A stretch of DNA of 64,000 nt, from contig OENT01000020.1 in the NCBI GenBank assembly GCA_900239685.1, forward strand, positions 186,001-250,000, written 5' to 3'. The first letter of the stretch is position 1; each line of letters opens with the position of its first letter. The translations under genes and the position numbers were made by a program. Shown here piece after piece: positions 24,411-36,605 of the stretch. This stretch comes from Rotaria macrura (Eukaryota > Rotifera > Eurotatoria > Philodinida > Philodinidae). The notes under the pieces are model-generated. The model was not told the origin of the DNA and searched no databases. It saw only the letters and a list, made by a program, of their open reading frames with translations.

Positions 24411-26483
24411 TCATAAAAAACGTTCAAGAAATTTTATATATATTAATTTTGCATCCGATGTTGTCGGAATAAAATGGCCACCATCATGTTGTAATATTTC
24501 AACATTTTTATAATATTCATGTGCCAAACTTTCGGACATATGACAAGGTATAACACGATCACTTGCTCCGATAACATGCAAACTAGGTAAATCAATTTGC
24601 AGATTATTATACATCAATTGATGTTGCTCTTGACCACTTTTGAAACTAGCAACTAATATAACAAATCGAAACGGATATTTTGTTGTACTGAAACGTGCAA
24701 GTAGTAATGTAGCCATAGCAGCTCCCTGTGAAAAAGCTAGTAAACCATCGAATGGCACTTCTTGATCATGTATGTATTTCATTAGAAATTCAAATGATTC
24801 TTCAAAACCTTGATCACATGCTGTGGTTACCAATGGATCATAGGTTTGATCACACGAAGAAAACCACCATCCTAGAAAGAAATAAAAACAGATGTTTGGT
24901 TTTATGTTTTGTTACTCATCAGAATAATATTTGTCAATTTATCAAACTAGTATTTATGGTACAGGCGAGCTCGTTAGATTCTATAGATGCAAACAAAACT
25001 TGGAACTAATCGAATCATAGTTCAATGATCTTAGTGAAATTTTATCAGATTCATTTCAAAATCGCCTTATTTTGTTATTCAATAACTAGTGCATTCGAAT
25101 TAAACTTCAATCGAGAACTCATGCAGACGTACACAAAGATGAGAAGTTTCATTGTCGCATGGAACTTACTTGTAGAACGAATGGAAAATTAACACGAGAA
25201 AATGTATTTTGATAGAAAAGTAAAAAGTTACTCATTTTGTAAGTCAAGATAGATCTATAGACCTACGTAGATATTTCCATAGACTACCACGCAAGTCATC
25301 GCTGCCTGACAATCGAACGGTCATGATTAACATGTATATATTCTATGCTTATGCTGGAACATGTCAAGAGTTATAGTTTTGATTCATCGTTTCATGTTTT
25401 ATGACTTATTGTTGCCTTTATATTCTTTTTTCGAAATATTTTTATAGAAGACATAAATCAAAACATGGATTTTAAGGATAAAAGAGAAAAAGCATTGCAA
25501 ACACTTCGTTTGATTTTAAGAGTAAAAATCTTGAAACAAGAAACAATGGAAAGCATCTATTCAAAAATATTATGTTGACTATCAATTTGTATCATTGTAA
25601 AATATTAACAGTCACAGTTTGATGACTTTTGTTTCATGTTGAAAAACTTGAACTACTTACGAAATAGAAATAAAGCCATCTACTCTCCAATAATATGATT
25701 TTCCTATCAAATCCAAGTTTTAATTTATTCTCCAGGATGCCAGAGATAGATCTCCTTCGCACATCGTTATTCTACTGCATTCTTGGAGTGACTTGCTGGA
25801 AGTTACGAGTATGACGATGTTTGATAGAAGGAGTGCTAGTTGCCATGGAGTACAGTTTATCATATATCCTTCGTTTCATTCAGTTGTTTCATTTATATAA
25901 AAACTGTACGTTAATATATACGTAACCAAGACAGATAAGAGGGGACCATGAACAGAGAGTAGATGTTAATCATGAGAAGCAAACGAAGGAAAATAAATTG
26001 AGATGAAAACAGAAGGTATGTATAATGTGAACCATGAGAGGAGATGGTAAGAAAAAAACTAATCATCATGTGTAGAATATAACAATCTAGTAGGGTCATC
26101 ATAATTTGTGTCCTAAATGCTTTGGCAAACTTAGTCGAATATCAATCAATGACACAGTAACGAAGAAGAATTTTTCACTTATAAATTTCATAAAGAAAAT
26201 CAAGCTGAAGTAAATAGATGCTTTGTTTTTGTTCTATCCAATTATGTTAGTTAACTACACTAGCATCTATCATAATACCCCTTTCGTTGGATCGATTTGA
26301 TGCTGTCGAACTAGTATCTTGTTCATTTGTATTATCTTGTATTGGAATCAGATGTGGTGCATCAATGAAAACAAACTCGGCGACATGTTTTTTTAATAAC
26401 TTTCTAAATGATCCTGTTTTTTCTCGAAATGTATTTCCATTTTGTCGATAGCCATGTAAACATAGTATACGTAATAGGGTCAT
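24411..26483 (-). CDS. OVCA2: OVCA2-like serine hydrolase (FSH1 family esterase)
   Basis: Two exons, 26483-26279 and 24871-24411, flank a 1,407-bp intron and give 221 residues (human OVCA2 is 227). An alpha/beta-hydrolase core is seen: strand and oxyanion segment ILCLHGYRQNG, the family signature RGWWFS exactly across the exon junction (GAAAGGG|GA), nucleophile elbow AFSQG with Ser116, Asp173 (GASDRVIP) and His201 (HDGGHFIP). Human OVCA2 and yeast FSH proteins hydrolyse carboxylic esters, with OVCA2 preferring long acyl chains; the substrate here is not shown. The elbow has Ala where Gly is usual. An acceptor TTATTTTAG ends one base before the ATG. The gene lies 294 bp behind TMEM214 and 71 bp before HSDL2 on the same strand. 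Confidence 0.92.
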
Positions 26484-26484
26484 A

Positions 26485-26512
26485 CTAAAATAAGACACAA
26501 GACGATAATAAG
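26485..26512 (-). other. Candidate trans-splice acceptor immediately upstream of the OVCA2-like ATG
   Basis: Minus-strand CTTGTGTCTTATTTTAG ends at 26485, leaving a single T before the ATG at 26483. With cis-splicing this would need an upstream non-coding exon in the 294-bp gap behind TMEM214. With SL trans-splicing the leader itself supplies the 5' UTR. The second reading is favoured by the same pattern at other genes here. Confidence 0.5.
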
Positions 26513-26735
26513 ATAGACAGATTTATATTCTAGAGTTTTTGTTTTTATTGTTGTTTTTGTTTTTATTTTAAATAAAACTCATACACTTTTCTTCAATATA
26601 TCTATATTTATATTTATATATATATATATGATAAGAACGAAATGTTGTCGAACACACATGAGATGATGATGATGAGAATAGATAAAAAACAGACACGAAG
26701 CGTTGCTTTCTTCTTTTCTTTTCTTTTAAATTTAT

Positions 26736-26741
26736 TTTATT
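26736..26741 (-). other. Polyadenylation signal of TMEM214
   Basis: AATAAA on the minus strand about 37 bases after the TMEM214 stop, with a second overlapping copy (AATAAA) at 26731-26736. Confidence 0.6.
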
Positions 26742-26777
26742 GGTAGATGGACATGAATAAAATAATCTCGGTTTCTC

Positions 26778-29700
26778 CTAAATAGATTTTATTACAAGTG
26801 CTCGAAGTTCATCGAATTTTTTTCGAAATTCTGCTGTATTGAAGCTAGAATGAAAATTATAGAGAAAAAAATATATAATTAACACAAATAACACAAAGAT
26901 ATAATGAATATTTACTGCATCCATTTATCATGAACAATTTCAGAAATTTGTGTGACATAGATTTCAATCAAATATGTTAAATTAGCCGTATAATAACTTG
27001 CCAAATCAAACAGAACATTCAAATAATGAACACTTCGAGTAAAAATAATCATTGACAACTTTTGAATCTATGAAAGAAAATATCAATTATGAATTCATGA
27101 TTTTTTTCGTAGTGTTAATCTCATGAAGATTTCCCATAGATGAAAAATTATTTAATAGATAAGATTCTAGTTTGAATTGTTCGATTGTTAACCCAATGTG
27201 TTTCGGTACGTGTTTATTTCGTCCTCGTACAATTCGTCACAAATGGTGACTATTCATTTTCATTACAGACATATCAAATAGTCTATTGTAAAAATTGAAA
27301 TACTTATTTTTCACCCACATAGCTATTCGGGATTACATATTCTTCAACATCGTTGGGATGATAAGACGGCGAGATTCTTTTCAACTCTGCGTCATGATTT
27401 TTATGAATATCACCCATTTTCTTTGGTTATTAACGCCGGGTGACGTCGTTCACTATCGATCTCAAATCTACATTGGTTACGTGAGAAATGTCGGGCAAAT
27501 GAATTTGCAGAAAAACAGCTAAATTGATAGACGATTGCCGAAAGGATAATTTCATCGCTTGACATATTATTATTTAATCGAGACAATCATTGTAATAACT
27601 GTTCATAGATGTTTCATAGCTACGAATTAAAGTTAAGTTTATGATGCTGACTTCCTGATGTAAGATTATACAGTATTAAATAAATGACATCCAGAAGTTT
27701 TTATTGTGACATACTTACATCTTCCTTCTTTTATTCTACCGACTGAAACTCTTTCTAAACGATTCCGTAAATGTTTATCTGCACGATCAAAATCATTGAT
27801 TTTCCCTGAGAAATCTTTAACACGCAAGTGAAATTCATTCTATACCACTAGTTTGTTTTCTTATTGGAGACGGTAACAATTACTAATACACGTTAACGGA
27901 TAGAGAATTATCATCGCTAAACGCTTACAATGAAGCAAGAATATTCATGCTATCTTTATTCGTATTCATTGATTGTCAAAGCTACAACGATTCAATAGAT
28001 GTCGCATCAAGCATTTGCATAATTTTTGCCTTTGAATAATTATCGTGGTGATTTCAAATAGGTACAATGTGGGCGTGAATATGGATGAAGAAACTCTTGA
28101 TTCTAATCCTTCATAGCATACAATTGCATAGTTTACATATAAATCACATATCTAAATAGGCAACTAGAAGAAGAGAGGATGAAAGGCAAGGGTAGATATA
28201 GGAGAATAACAAGGTAAGGTTATTCACGTAATATTAGAGCGATAAGGGCAGTGTATCAGATCCAAAGCACTAATAAGAAAAGGTTGATCATTATGTAAAA
28301 ATCTACTAAGTCGGGTCTCTTATAGTTATATGTTGGATCTAAGTAAAATTGTTAGATCAAATGTATTTGGCACTAAAAGGAAGGGCACCAAAACTTCGTC
28401 GTTCGTATTCGAACAGAGAAATGAGTGGATGGATAAGATATCTTCGATAACTAGAACATTTATCTAACTGCACTTTGTCCTTCAGCTGCATACTAATCAT
28501 TTGACTAGTAGATATCAAATAGGCAAATTGTATTTGGAAAGGATCCAGCTTCATGGTTTATTGGCTGGAGACTTATGACTACTGAAATCTAAGTTTTACT
28601 GAGAGTAAACAGTATGTGTGCAGCTAGTAAAATCTAGAAAATTTCAACCTGAAATCCCATCGATCGATCTTATGTCATGGCAATAAAACGATCAGAATCG
28701 TTCTCGCCATAATAAATATCGAATACTAGAAAACTATTATCTAATCATTTCAAATCTTGGTACGACTAGAAGTTGATCATCTTGTATTTGATTCGATGAA
28801 CTTTTATTATATCATATCGCACATGTCTATTTCGATCTATTTTCTTCTCTTATTTAATCTATGCCACAAAATGTATTCATCAACAAATTAAATCAAGCTA
28901 GAACTCACTTGTTCAGCGACTTCGATGATTTTATCGTAAATAGGCCCTTCGATATATTTTGATAGAAAAATCCATTGTTTCTGAATATATTGACCGAATT
29001 TTATTGCATGTGGTTCAATGGCAATCATGGCTGAACGGAGAGATTTTTCACCATATCTAAAAGATACATACAATACCGATATGTAAAAGAACAAAATATA
29101 CACATTATCATACTTGAAAGATGTTAAACCTAATTTTCTTGTTTCTTCGTATGCATCGGATATACGTTGTTTGATAACAATCGCAGTTGGATGTTTAAGA
29201 TAATCTAAGATTGCAATATGTATATATCATTGAATGAATTCTGAAACAGACATTTCATCTTCACCTTCAAGTAAATAGTCTGCAGCAACAGTTAACCACA
29301 ACCGATTTTGATATATTACCAATGAAACAACAATAAAAAGAATAAGTTTTAAAATCGAACCAAATTTTATTGTCGAACGTGATTGGTGTTTGTTGCCGAC
29401 TACTGTATCCTAAATGAAAATAAAATCGAAAGTTTTTTCTTAAATAAAAAAACAAAAATAACTTTGATTCGTTAAATCAATTACATTTTTATTATAAGCA
29501 CGTAAAAATTCATTATGCTCTACGTTATCATTCTCTTCATTGTCAACGGCTTCATTCGATATCGTTCTCAATTGTTGAACAATAGTACGAAATTCTTTTG
29601 AAGTTGATAAACTTGGAATTGCTGTTTGATTCGTATGTAATAACGAGAGAAGATTTCTGCACGAAATGAAATCAAACGTAAATTCATAATAGAAAAATAA

Positions 29701-32191
29701 CGTAGACTTCAAATACTGTTGATCAAACTTACGATGAACTTTGAGGATATCTTTCATGACATGATAACCAAGTTTTAAATATTAATTTATCGGTAAAACA
29801 AGCGATTATCATACGGTCAATCTAAAACATGACAAGAATTCATTCATCGATATTGAAACATAATCAAAAAAGAAATCATCAAATAATTTTTACCAGTAAT
29901 TGATTCTTGGATGATCGTTGTTTATCAGGATAAAGAACGGGAAATAAAATTTTAAAATAAATTTGCGAATTTCGAGATATATTTTTTGTATTGTTCAAAA
30001 ACAAATCCTATGATTAGACAAGATATATCAGTTAAATGAAGCAATTGATTATTTATGTTTACTGAAAGAATAGCTGCACTTTTCCCAAGTGACGAACGCA
30101 TATCGCGTGTCAATGCTGGATTAGGTTGATCGACAAACTCAAGCAGTTTAACATACGATTCCAGAGGAAAAAGTTCATCAGATTGAAGGAATTTTTTATT
30201 TTTTGCATTTCGTCTAAATAGAAATCAATTGTATATGTTTGAGATGAGAAAAACAAAGAGACTTGATCGAAAGAAATTTACGTTGTAATTTGACTTAGAT
30301 TTTCCACAATAAGTTGATTGTACGTTCTGTTCTCAATAAATGGAAACATCAGACGAAACCAAACTAAAATAGAAATTGTTCATGGAATATTTCGATTCAG
30401 TTTTTCATTATCATTGAGGATACCAAAATAGCGCACTCGATTTTTGTTTAGTACACTATTTGTTCCATGAATTTTTGTAAAACTAATCTTCTAGAGAGTA
30501 TAATTTAGCAATTTACAAGTGAGGAAATGAATTTTGTAAGAAGATACTTGACATTTTGTTTTCTGTATAAAATGCATCACAAATTTCTTTTTGCCTGGAG
30601 TTAAAGATGTCATTTTTTTTAATGATCAATCGAAAAGTTCTAGAAAATTCTTGAACTCGTTTTTCTCTCACCATATATTACATCAAATGAATATGATCAT
30701 TCACTTTTCAGTTATGACTTAATTGTAGTTCGAAAAAAAATACCATCTATAATTTTGCTTTTTATACTATACAAAGAAATAGGAGTGAAAATTGAAAAGG
30801 AAGTTGATGTTTTGTCGCTGAGCTATTCTATCGTAAATTGATTCCAGAACAAGTTTGGATTGTGAAAATATAATATCCTCAATTATACGAAGATTATTAT
30901 TCACTATCATGCTTAAAATCGGATCATTGTCGTGCTCTAATGAAGGTTATTACCTTTCCCGTCCAGAATCACTCTGACATTTATTACGTATAGAGAAAAT
31001 TTTCATGACTATTGTAGGTTTATCTTTTTTAATAAATAGGATTCTGTTCATTTTTAGTATAGTTATTCTATTTTAACTAAAATATTGAATCTTTATAAAC
31101 TTACTGTCCAATGCTAAACCTGCATGTTCATATAGTACTTGACTGTAAGCCCAAAGTAATCGAAGTACTTTATCCGATGGATAACGTTTAAGTGATGTTG
31201 CCAGCTAGATAAAAAGAAAAGGTCGTATCGATGGTCGTAAAATTTCTTTCATGGCTTCTTAATTTACTTCATCAACATCATCGAGAAATGAATCATCTGG
31301 TCGTTCGTCAAGATTCCGAAGGCAATATTGTAATAAGACTTGATAGCCAACTGTACCATGTATGTCTAATATGAACGGAAGAAAAAGAAAATAATACATA
31401 ACAATAGTTGATTTAGTTTTACCAGCATTCGGATTAATAATTCCATTTCGACATAATGTAATTGCTTTGAGTTTTGATTGTACATCGAGAATTTCATTTA
31501 AATATTCTTTAACTGATGTAGGAATTGCATTCAATGGAAAATCTTTACAGAGAGAAGTAGTTTTTAAGAATGAACTCATATTTTTCACATTCCGTAAGAC
31601 AAAGTTTCTTTTATTTTCATCAAATTACCTTGACTTATTTCCTTAGAAAATGTTGGATCATTCAAGCCTGATGTTATATCTTTGAATTGTTCAACAAACC
31701 AATAGCAAATCTTATCAACCCATAATGGGGAATGGTCTTTCGATGTTTCATATAATTGTTTAAGTTTATCGACATTGATCTATTATCAAACTATGACAAT
31801 TTAGCTTACGAAAAACCTTTTCAAACTTACATTTTGAAGTGCTTGTTTCAATGATAAAGTATTCGAACTTGGTTTATTAGGCTTGACTGCTTTTACCGAC
31901 GGATTCTTGTCAACAACTGGTATCGACTTTTGAGCTCGGTTTTCATCGTTTTCATCTGGTATTCGATCTTTCATCGAACTGAATGGACTATCGGAAAGTT
32001 TTATTGCTAAACGAAAAAGAAAAACATATTTTTATCAGAAATTTGTAATTGATTAATAAATATGTAAAACCCATACTTTTTATTTCAGCTTTTGGCATGA
32101 CAGGTATCCCTGATGGCTTCGTTGCAGATGCAGCTGGTTTTTGCTTTTGTTTTCCTTGTACTGTTGTCCAATTCGGATCGCTATTACGCAT
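26778..32191 (-). CDS. TMEM214: Transmembrane protein 214 (ER stress-associated membrane protein)
   Basis: Sixteen exons (32191-32077, 32006-31831, 31779-31629, 31542-31423, 31365-31268, 31204-31105, 30363-30282, 30213-30063, 30007-29894, 29821-29733, 29656-29463, 29402-29265, 29204-29114, 29056-28909, 27067-26916, 26844-26778) join in one frame to 661 residues, against 689 in human. Family landmarks in order are a Lys/Ser-rich N-terminus (MRNSDPNWTTVQGKQ), SLKQALQNINVDKL (human SLEEALKALDVADL), DFPLNAIPTSVKEYL, IHGTVGYQVLLQYCL, and a transmembrane helix at ~478-494 ([16 protein letters not shown]), as in human. Human TMEM214 sits in the ER and recruits procaspase-4 in ER-stress apoptosis; whether that holds here is unknown. 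Large introns are 31104-30364 (741 bp) and 28908-27068 (1,841 bp). A pyrimidine-rich acceptor ends at 32233, 41 bases before the ATG. Confidence 0.9.
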
Positions 32192-32234
32192 TTTTAATTT
32201 ATACGAGAACAAGAAAAAAATATACGTGAAATCT

Positions 32235-35200
32235 AAAAAATTAAATTGATCCTCATATTCAAAAACAAAGAAGCCATCTGATGCATTGTGCTTTTCTTGG
32301 TCATTATTGTATAATATATGTAGTGACGTGCAAGTCAGACTGCCAGCCACCATACTACTTCATGACTACTGAATGGTAGTTTTCATCTAGCCAATAGAAA
32401 ATTTGCTGTGTTGTTAACGAAAGTATATTTTAATGTGAAACGTCATCTAATTTCACAAAGTAATTAATTAAAAAGCTCACAAACGACTTCTTCAAGAAAA
32501 TGTTTTTTTTCATTATTTTAGTCATGAGAGAAAATTTTTTAGAAAAATTAATGAATGAGATCTATTAGAGGTGACGAAAATTTGAAATCACCAATCAATG
32601 CAATGTGATACCTCACGATTGGATTTTCAATAAATTGATCTGTCAGGTTCATCCAACGTCTACTTTTCGATTACTGTATGATTATTCATGGCTGATATAT
32701 ACATGATTATATCACAGTTAACATGATATGGAATAACGTACGAGCTTACCAGCTTCCCTCCTTCGCCAACATTGCTGTTCTCACGTATCAAAATAGTATA
32801 TGTTCATTTTTTCTTCAAACAGTTATTAGAATTTTCTATATGTTTGTGTTCAAAATTTCACAAACAAAATTTTGAATACCTAGAAAAAGTGATCTATTCA
32901 AATTTCAAATTCTCTTTGCACAGTCACAAATATATCAGATAGCGTCGAATCAATCAATGGATTTTATCATGTGATTTTCTAACTGATTGATACGGTTATC
33001 ACTATAGATTAAATTTAAAACGTGACTCTGATACTGTTGATGTATTATTAAAATAGCTATGTACCCGTTAGTCAGAATGTCGTTATAGAAAACAATTGCC
33101 GTTTCAACCATCGAAATAAAATTAGCGTCAAGCAAAAGTGATGTCTCCTATTCAAAACAATGTTCATATTTCTTCTATGAGAGAAGATTGAACAGTTCTA
33201 TTGGACTATGTTGTCAAAAAAAGCCACACCACTATGCTCCTCTTTTGGAATGATCTACTTCAATGAATGATGTTGCAGCTACTCACGTTTTTCATTGAAA
33301 TGTTTTTTTTTCGAAGATTGATTGCACTTTCAAAGACTTATCTTAATCGTGCAAAAAAAAACAAGACGATGAATAACACAGAGTATAAAATGATTTGTAT
33401 TGCAGAATGTTAAGCTTTGAAAAATTGCTTCCTTTCTTTTGTTGACCTTAGCATGTTTCAATTAACTAATGAGTTCATTTAAGTTGTTATTGCATAAAAC
33501 AACTATCTGGTATGTGTGTTGATCATTGGATGATAATTATTCTATTTTAAGAATAAAAAAAAGTCTGAAATGATGTTGAGAAATATAAAAACGTTCATGC
33601 AGCTATTTTACATGAATATGCCTCATAGAATTCAAGATATTTAATTGCTTGTTTCATCGTAACATCGAATATGTGTTCCTGTTTTATTTTGATACTATTT
33701 AGTAGCAAAGTAGAGTTCCAGATTATTTCCATCGATGAAGTTGATGAAATCCTAGTTTCTGATTACAGATCTTCATCATGGTCAAGATTCAGATCAGACA
33801 GCAAGTGTGACTCATTCAATCGATTGCGTTTTCAATAATCGAAGGACAAAAACATTTATCGATCTGCACTTTTCAATATGTCAACGAGAAATTGGCAAGA
33901 GGCGTAAGGATGAAGGGAATTCTAAACTTTCACCGATTGATAATAAGCTAATCAGATAGATTCATGGTTGGCTATCCAAATGTCGAAAAAAAAGAATATT
34001 AACATGAAAAATGGTCGATAAATTAGAGAATTCTTATTTGTGAAGGAAATGTTTAATTATGTGTTGTAATGTCAAACATTCGAAAAGAAATAAAATATAA
34101 GTGAGGAGAAAAATATTTGATCATGTGTCATTTTTTCCGTTTAGCAACTAAAAATGATAATCCATCTTAGTATTCAATAGCATTTGTAGCACATTCATAA
34201 TAGCGTTCACTAAGATTATCTATACTACATTGAACAGTAATTATTTTTGCTTGTTTCGATCTAACCCCTATACCTATAGTCTATTGCATGCGTATATGAT
34301 GAAAACAATTTTCGTCTTCTTATAAAGATTTTCTGAATGATCAGTTCATAAATGAAATAGCTGGAGACTTTGCTTGAGTTACATTAGTTGAAGATGCAAT
34401 AGCTTCCACCATGACAATAGAATTTTACTTATAAAATAGTTCATCGATCAACTCTTCTATTTCATTTACATCAGGTATTACTCATACCCATTGCTTCTAA
34501 TTTAAAATCAAGACTCGTATATTTTTTAAGAAAAGCAACAACAATTCGATACTTTTTCTGTATTTTTTCTTACAATGTTTTTCCAGAACATCAGATTGAC
34601 GATACCCTTTTCTCATACGATACATGCTCAATGTATCTCAGATGCGATTTTCGGTTTTAGTTTGACTTTAGGGTAGTAAAAAAGTGTTCTTCTTCAATCT
34701 AGAAAATATCCTCTTTAGATGATCGGAATAATTAGGAAAAAGATCGATGCCCAAACAATTCATTTTATTGAGCCAGAGCGACGATCCTGAAAAATGAAGA
34801 TCATCACTCAACTCAGTATAATGAGTTGCTCCGGTTGCAGTACTTTTCGTAATGATTCCAATGTTATAGAGATGACCTTCTCTAGATCGAAGAAGAACAA
34901 TATTTTCTATTCTTCAGGTTGATTAAAATCAAATTCAATTTTAGAATAACCCTTCCTCTCGCACCCTCTCCATACATACGCATAAATACATGCGCTTCGG
35001 CCCTATTTCTCTTTCGCTTTTAATGGTGACAAAAAAGAAGGTCGATTCATAGATAGTTTCTTTCATTCTTAACTGAAAGATTAGCTCATAATCGTGATTA
35101 ATCATCTCGTGACAATGTCATGACCATGAATCTTCTGTGAGTACAAGTAAGGTTACGCGTGAAAAGAAAATTATCTACGTTATTTCAATTGAAAAATAAG

Positions 35201-36605
35201 AGATGGATAATTTTTTTCTATATAGTTTTGTTAAATTTATCAATCTCAGCATACTTTAAAAAAGCCATGATAGAGAAGAATCGAAAAGCAGATTCACGCT
35301 GTTTTCTGTAAACGATTTTCATCTTGAATTTCATCGATTATTTAAATGCCGATTATAGGAATTGATCTCTACTTTAAATTGATCGACAAACGATTTAAAC
35401 GTAAAAAGAGTTTTGTACGCAAACAATCTGGTTGACTTTTGATATTGTTATTAGAGTTTCTTTATTTTGAACAGATTACGCTTCCTATAGCTTGAATGGA
35501 AGGTGTTCAGTGATAATACAATGTTCTATTGTTTGTAAAATATAGAAGTCAGTTGTTGTATTCTTCATAATCGATAACAACATTCAATAGAAGCAAGATG
35601 AACATTATCGATTGGTTCTCCTGTATGTTTAGAAATTTTTTTTTGTAGTATTTTTTAAATGCATGCTATATTGGTTTCATTAAAAAAAAATAAAAAGTAT
35701 TTCTTCATTTTTGACTCTCTCATGTTATATTCTAAGTACAACTGCAAGTTTTCTGTCCACAATGACGGATGACTCAAATTCAGACAATCAAGAGCAATTA
35801 ATTTCTATTCTAATGTTCATCAGCACCGATATTCATTCAAAATTCAACGAGATAAAACGTAAAACGAGTAACGATTATCTTACTTAAAAAATAAATTCAT
35901 TTCCTATTTAACAAGTAGTATTCTTGTATAAACCCATATGAATAACTCAATACAATACCTAGACTATCGATTGACGTTTCTATTTTCTGAATTTCTCTTA
36001 TTCTCTCACAGAAATGAAGTGTTACTACTGTTAATAGTAACTATCCGAATTCAGTAGGATGGTTAGTTTGATTGAGTTCTCCTTTAGAGAACTAACATGT
36101 ATTTGTGAATATTAGATTTAAAAGTTCTGTTATATTTAGAGAAAAAAATTGAATATTGAAAAGTTTTATACTGTATCAATATCATTTATTGTTTCGATTG
36201 AAATCTATGATTAATCTTCTGCCGACCGACTTCTTTCGTGCGAGACACTATATCATATAACAAGGTAAGATTTTATTTATTGTTCTCTCTCACCAATTCT
36301 TTTTCAAAAAAAAATAATAAGATTTATATACAGCCGACAGAAAAATAGCAAGCATTCCAAATCATACAAAAAAAATAGTGCTCTCTAAACTTATCTATGT
36401 CAAAACGAACTCCACCAGTAGTTATGTAACCAGTAAGCTCATATGGTATGATTTAAGTAAATTCACACACATATACATGTATATATTATATGGTAGTCTA
36501 TTTAATAAATATGATTATTTTAACGCAAGAATTCTATATATATATATAAATAAACATACATAAATGACGATACGCAAAATGATAAGTACTCAACGATTCA
36601 ATGAA
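32235..36605. other. Intergenic stretch between TMEM214 and SUCO
   Basis: This holds the promoter side of TMEM214 and the 3' flank of SUCO. I saw only short AT-rich open frames with no family resemblance. No RNA gene, repeat array or mobile element was recognised. Confidence 0.45.

Noticed and set aside
31543-31588. In-frame ATG segment (MKNMSSFLKTTSLCK) as part of TMEM214 exon 4
   Set aside because: No acceptor gives the right phase for it. The acceptor CTCTCTGTAAAG at 31543 joins correctly and starts at DFPLN as in human.
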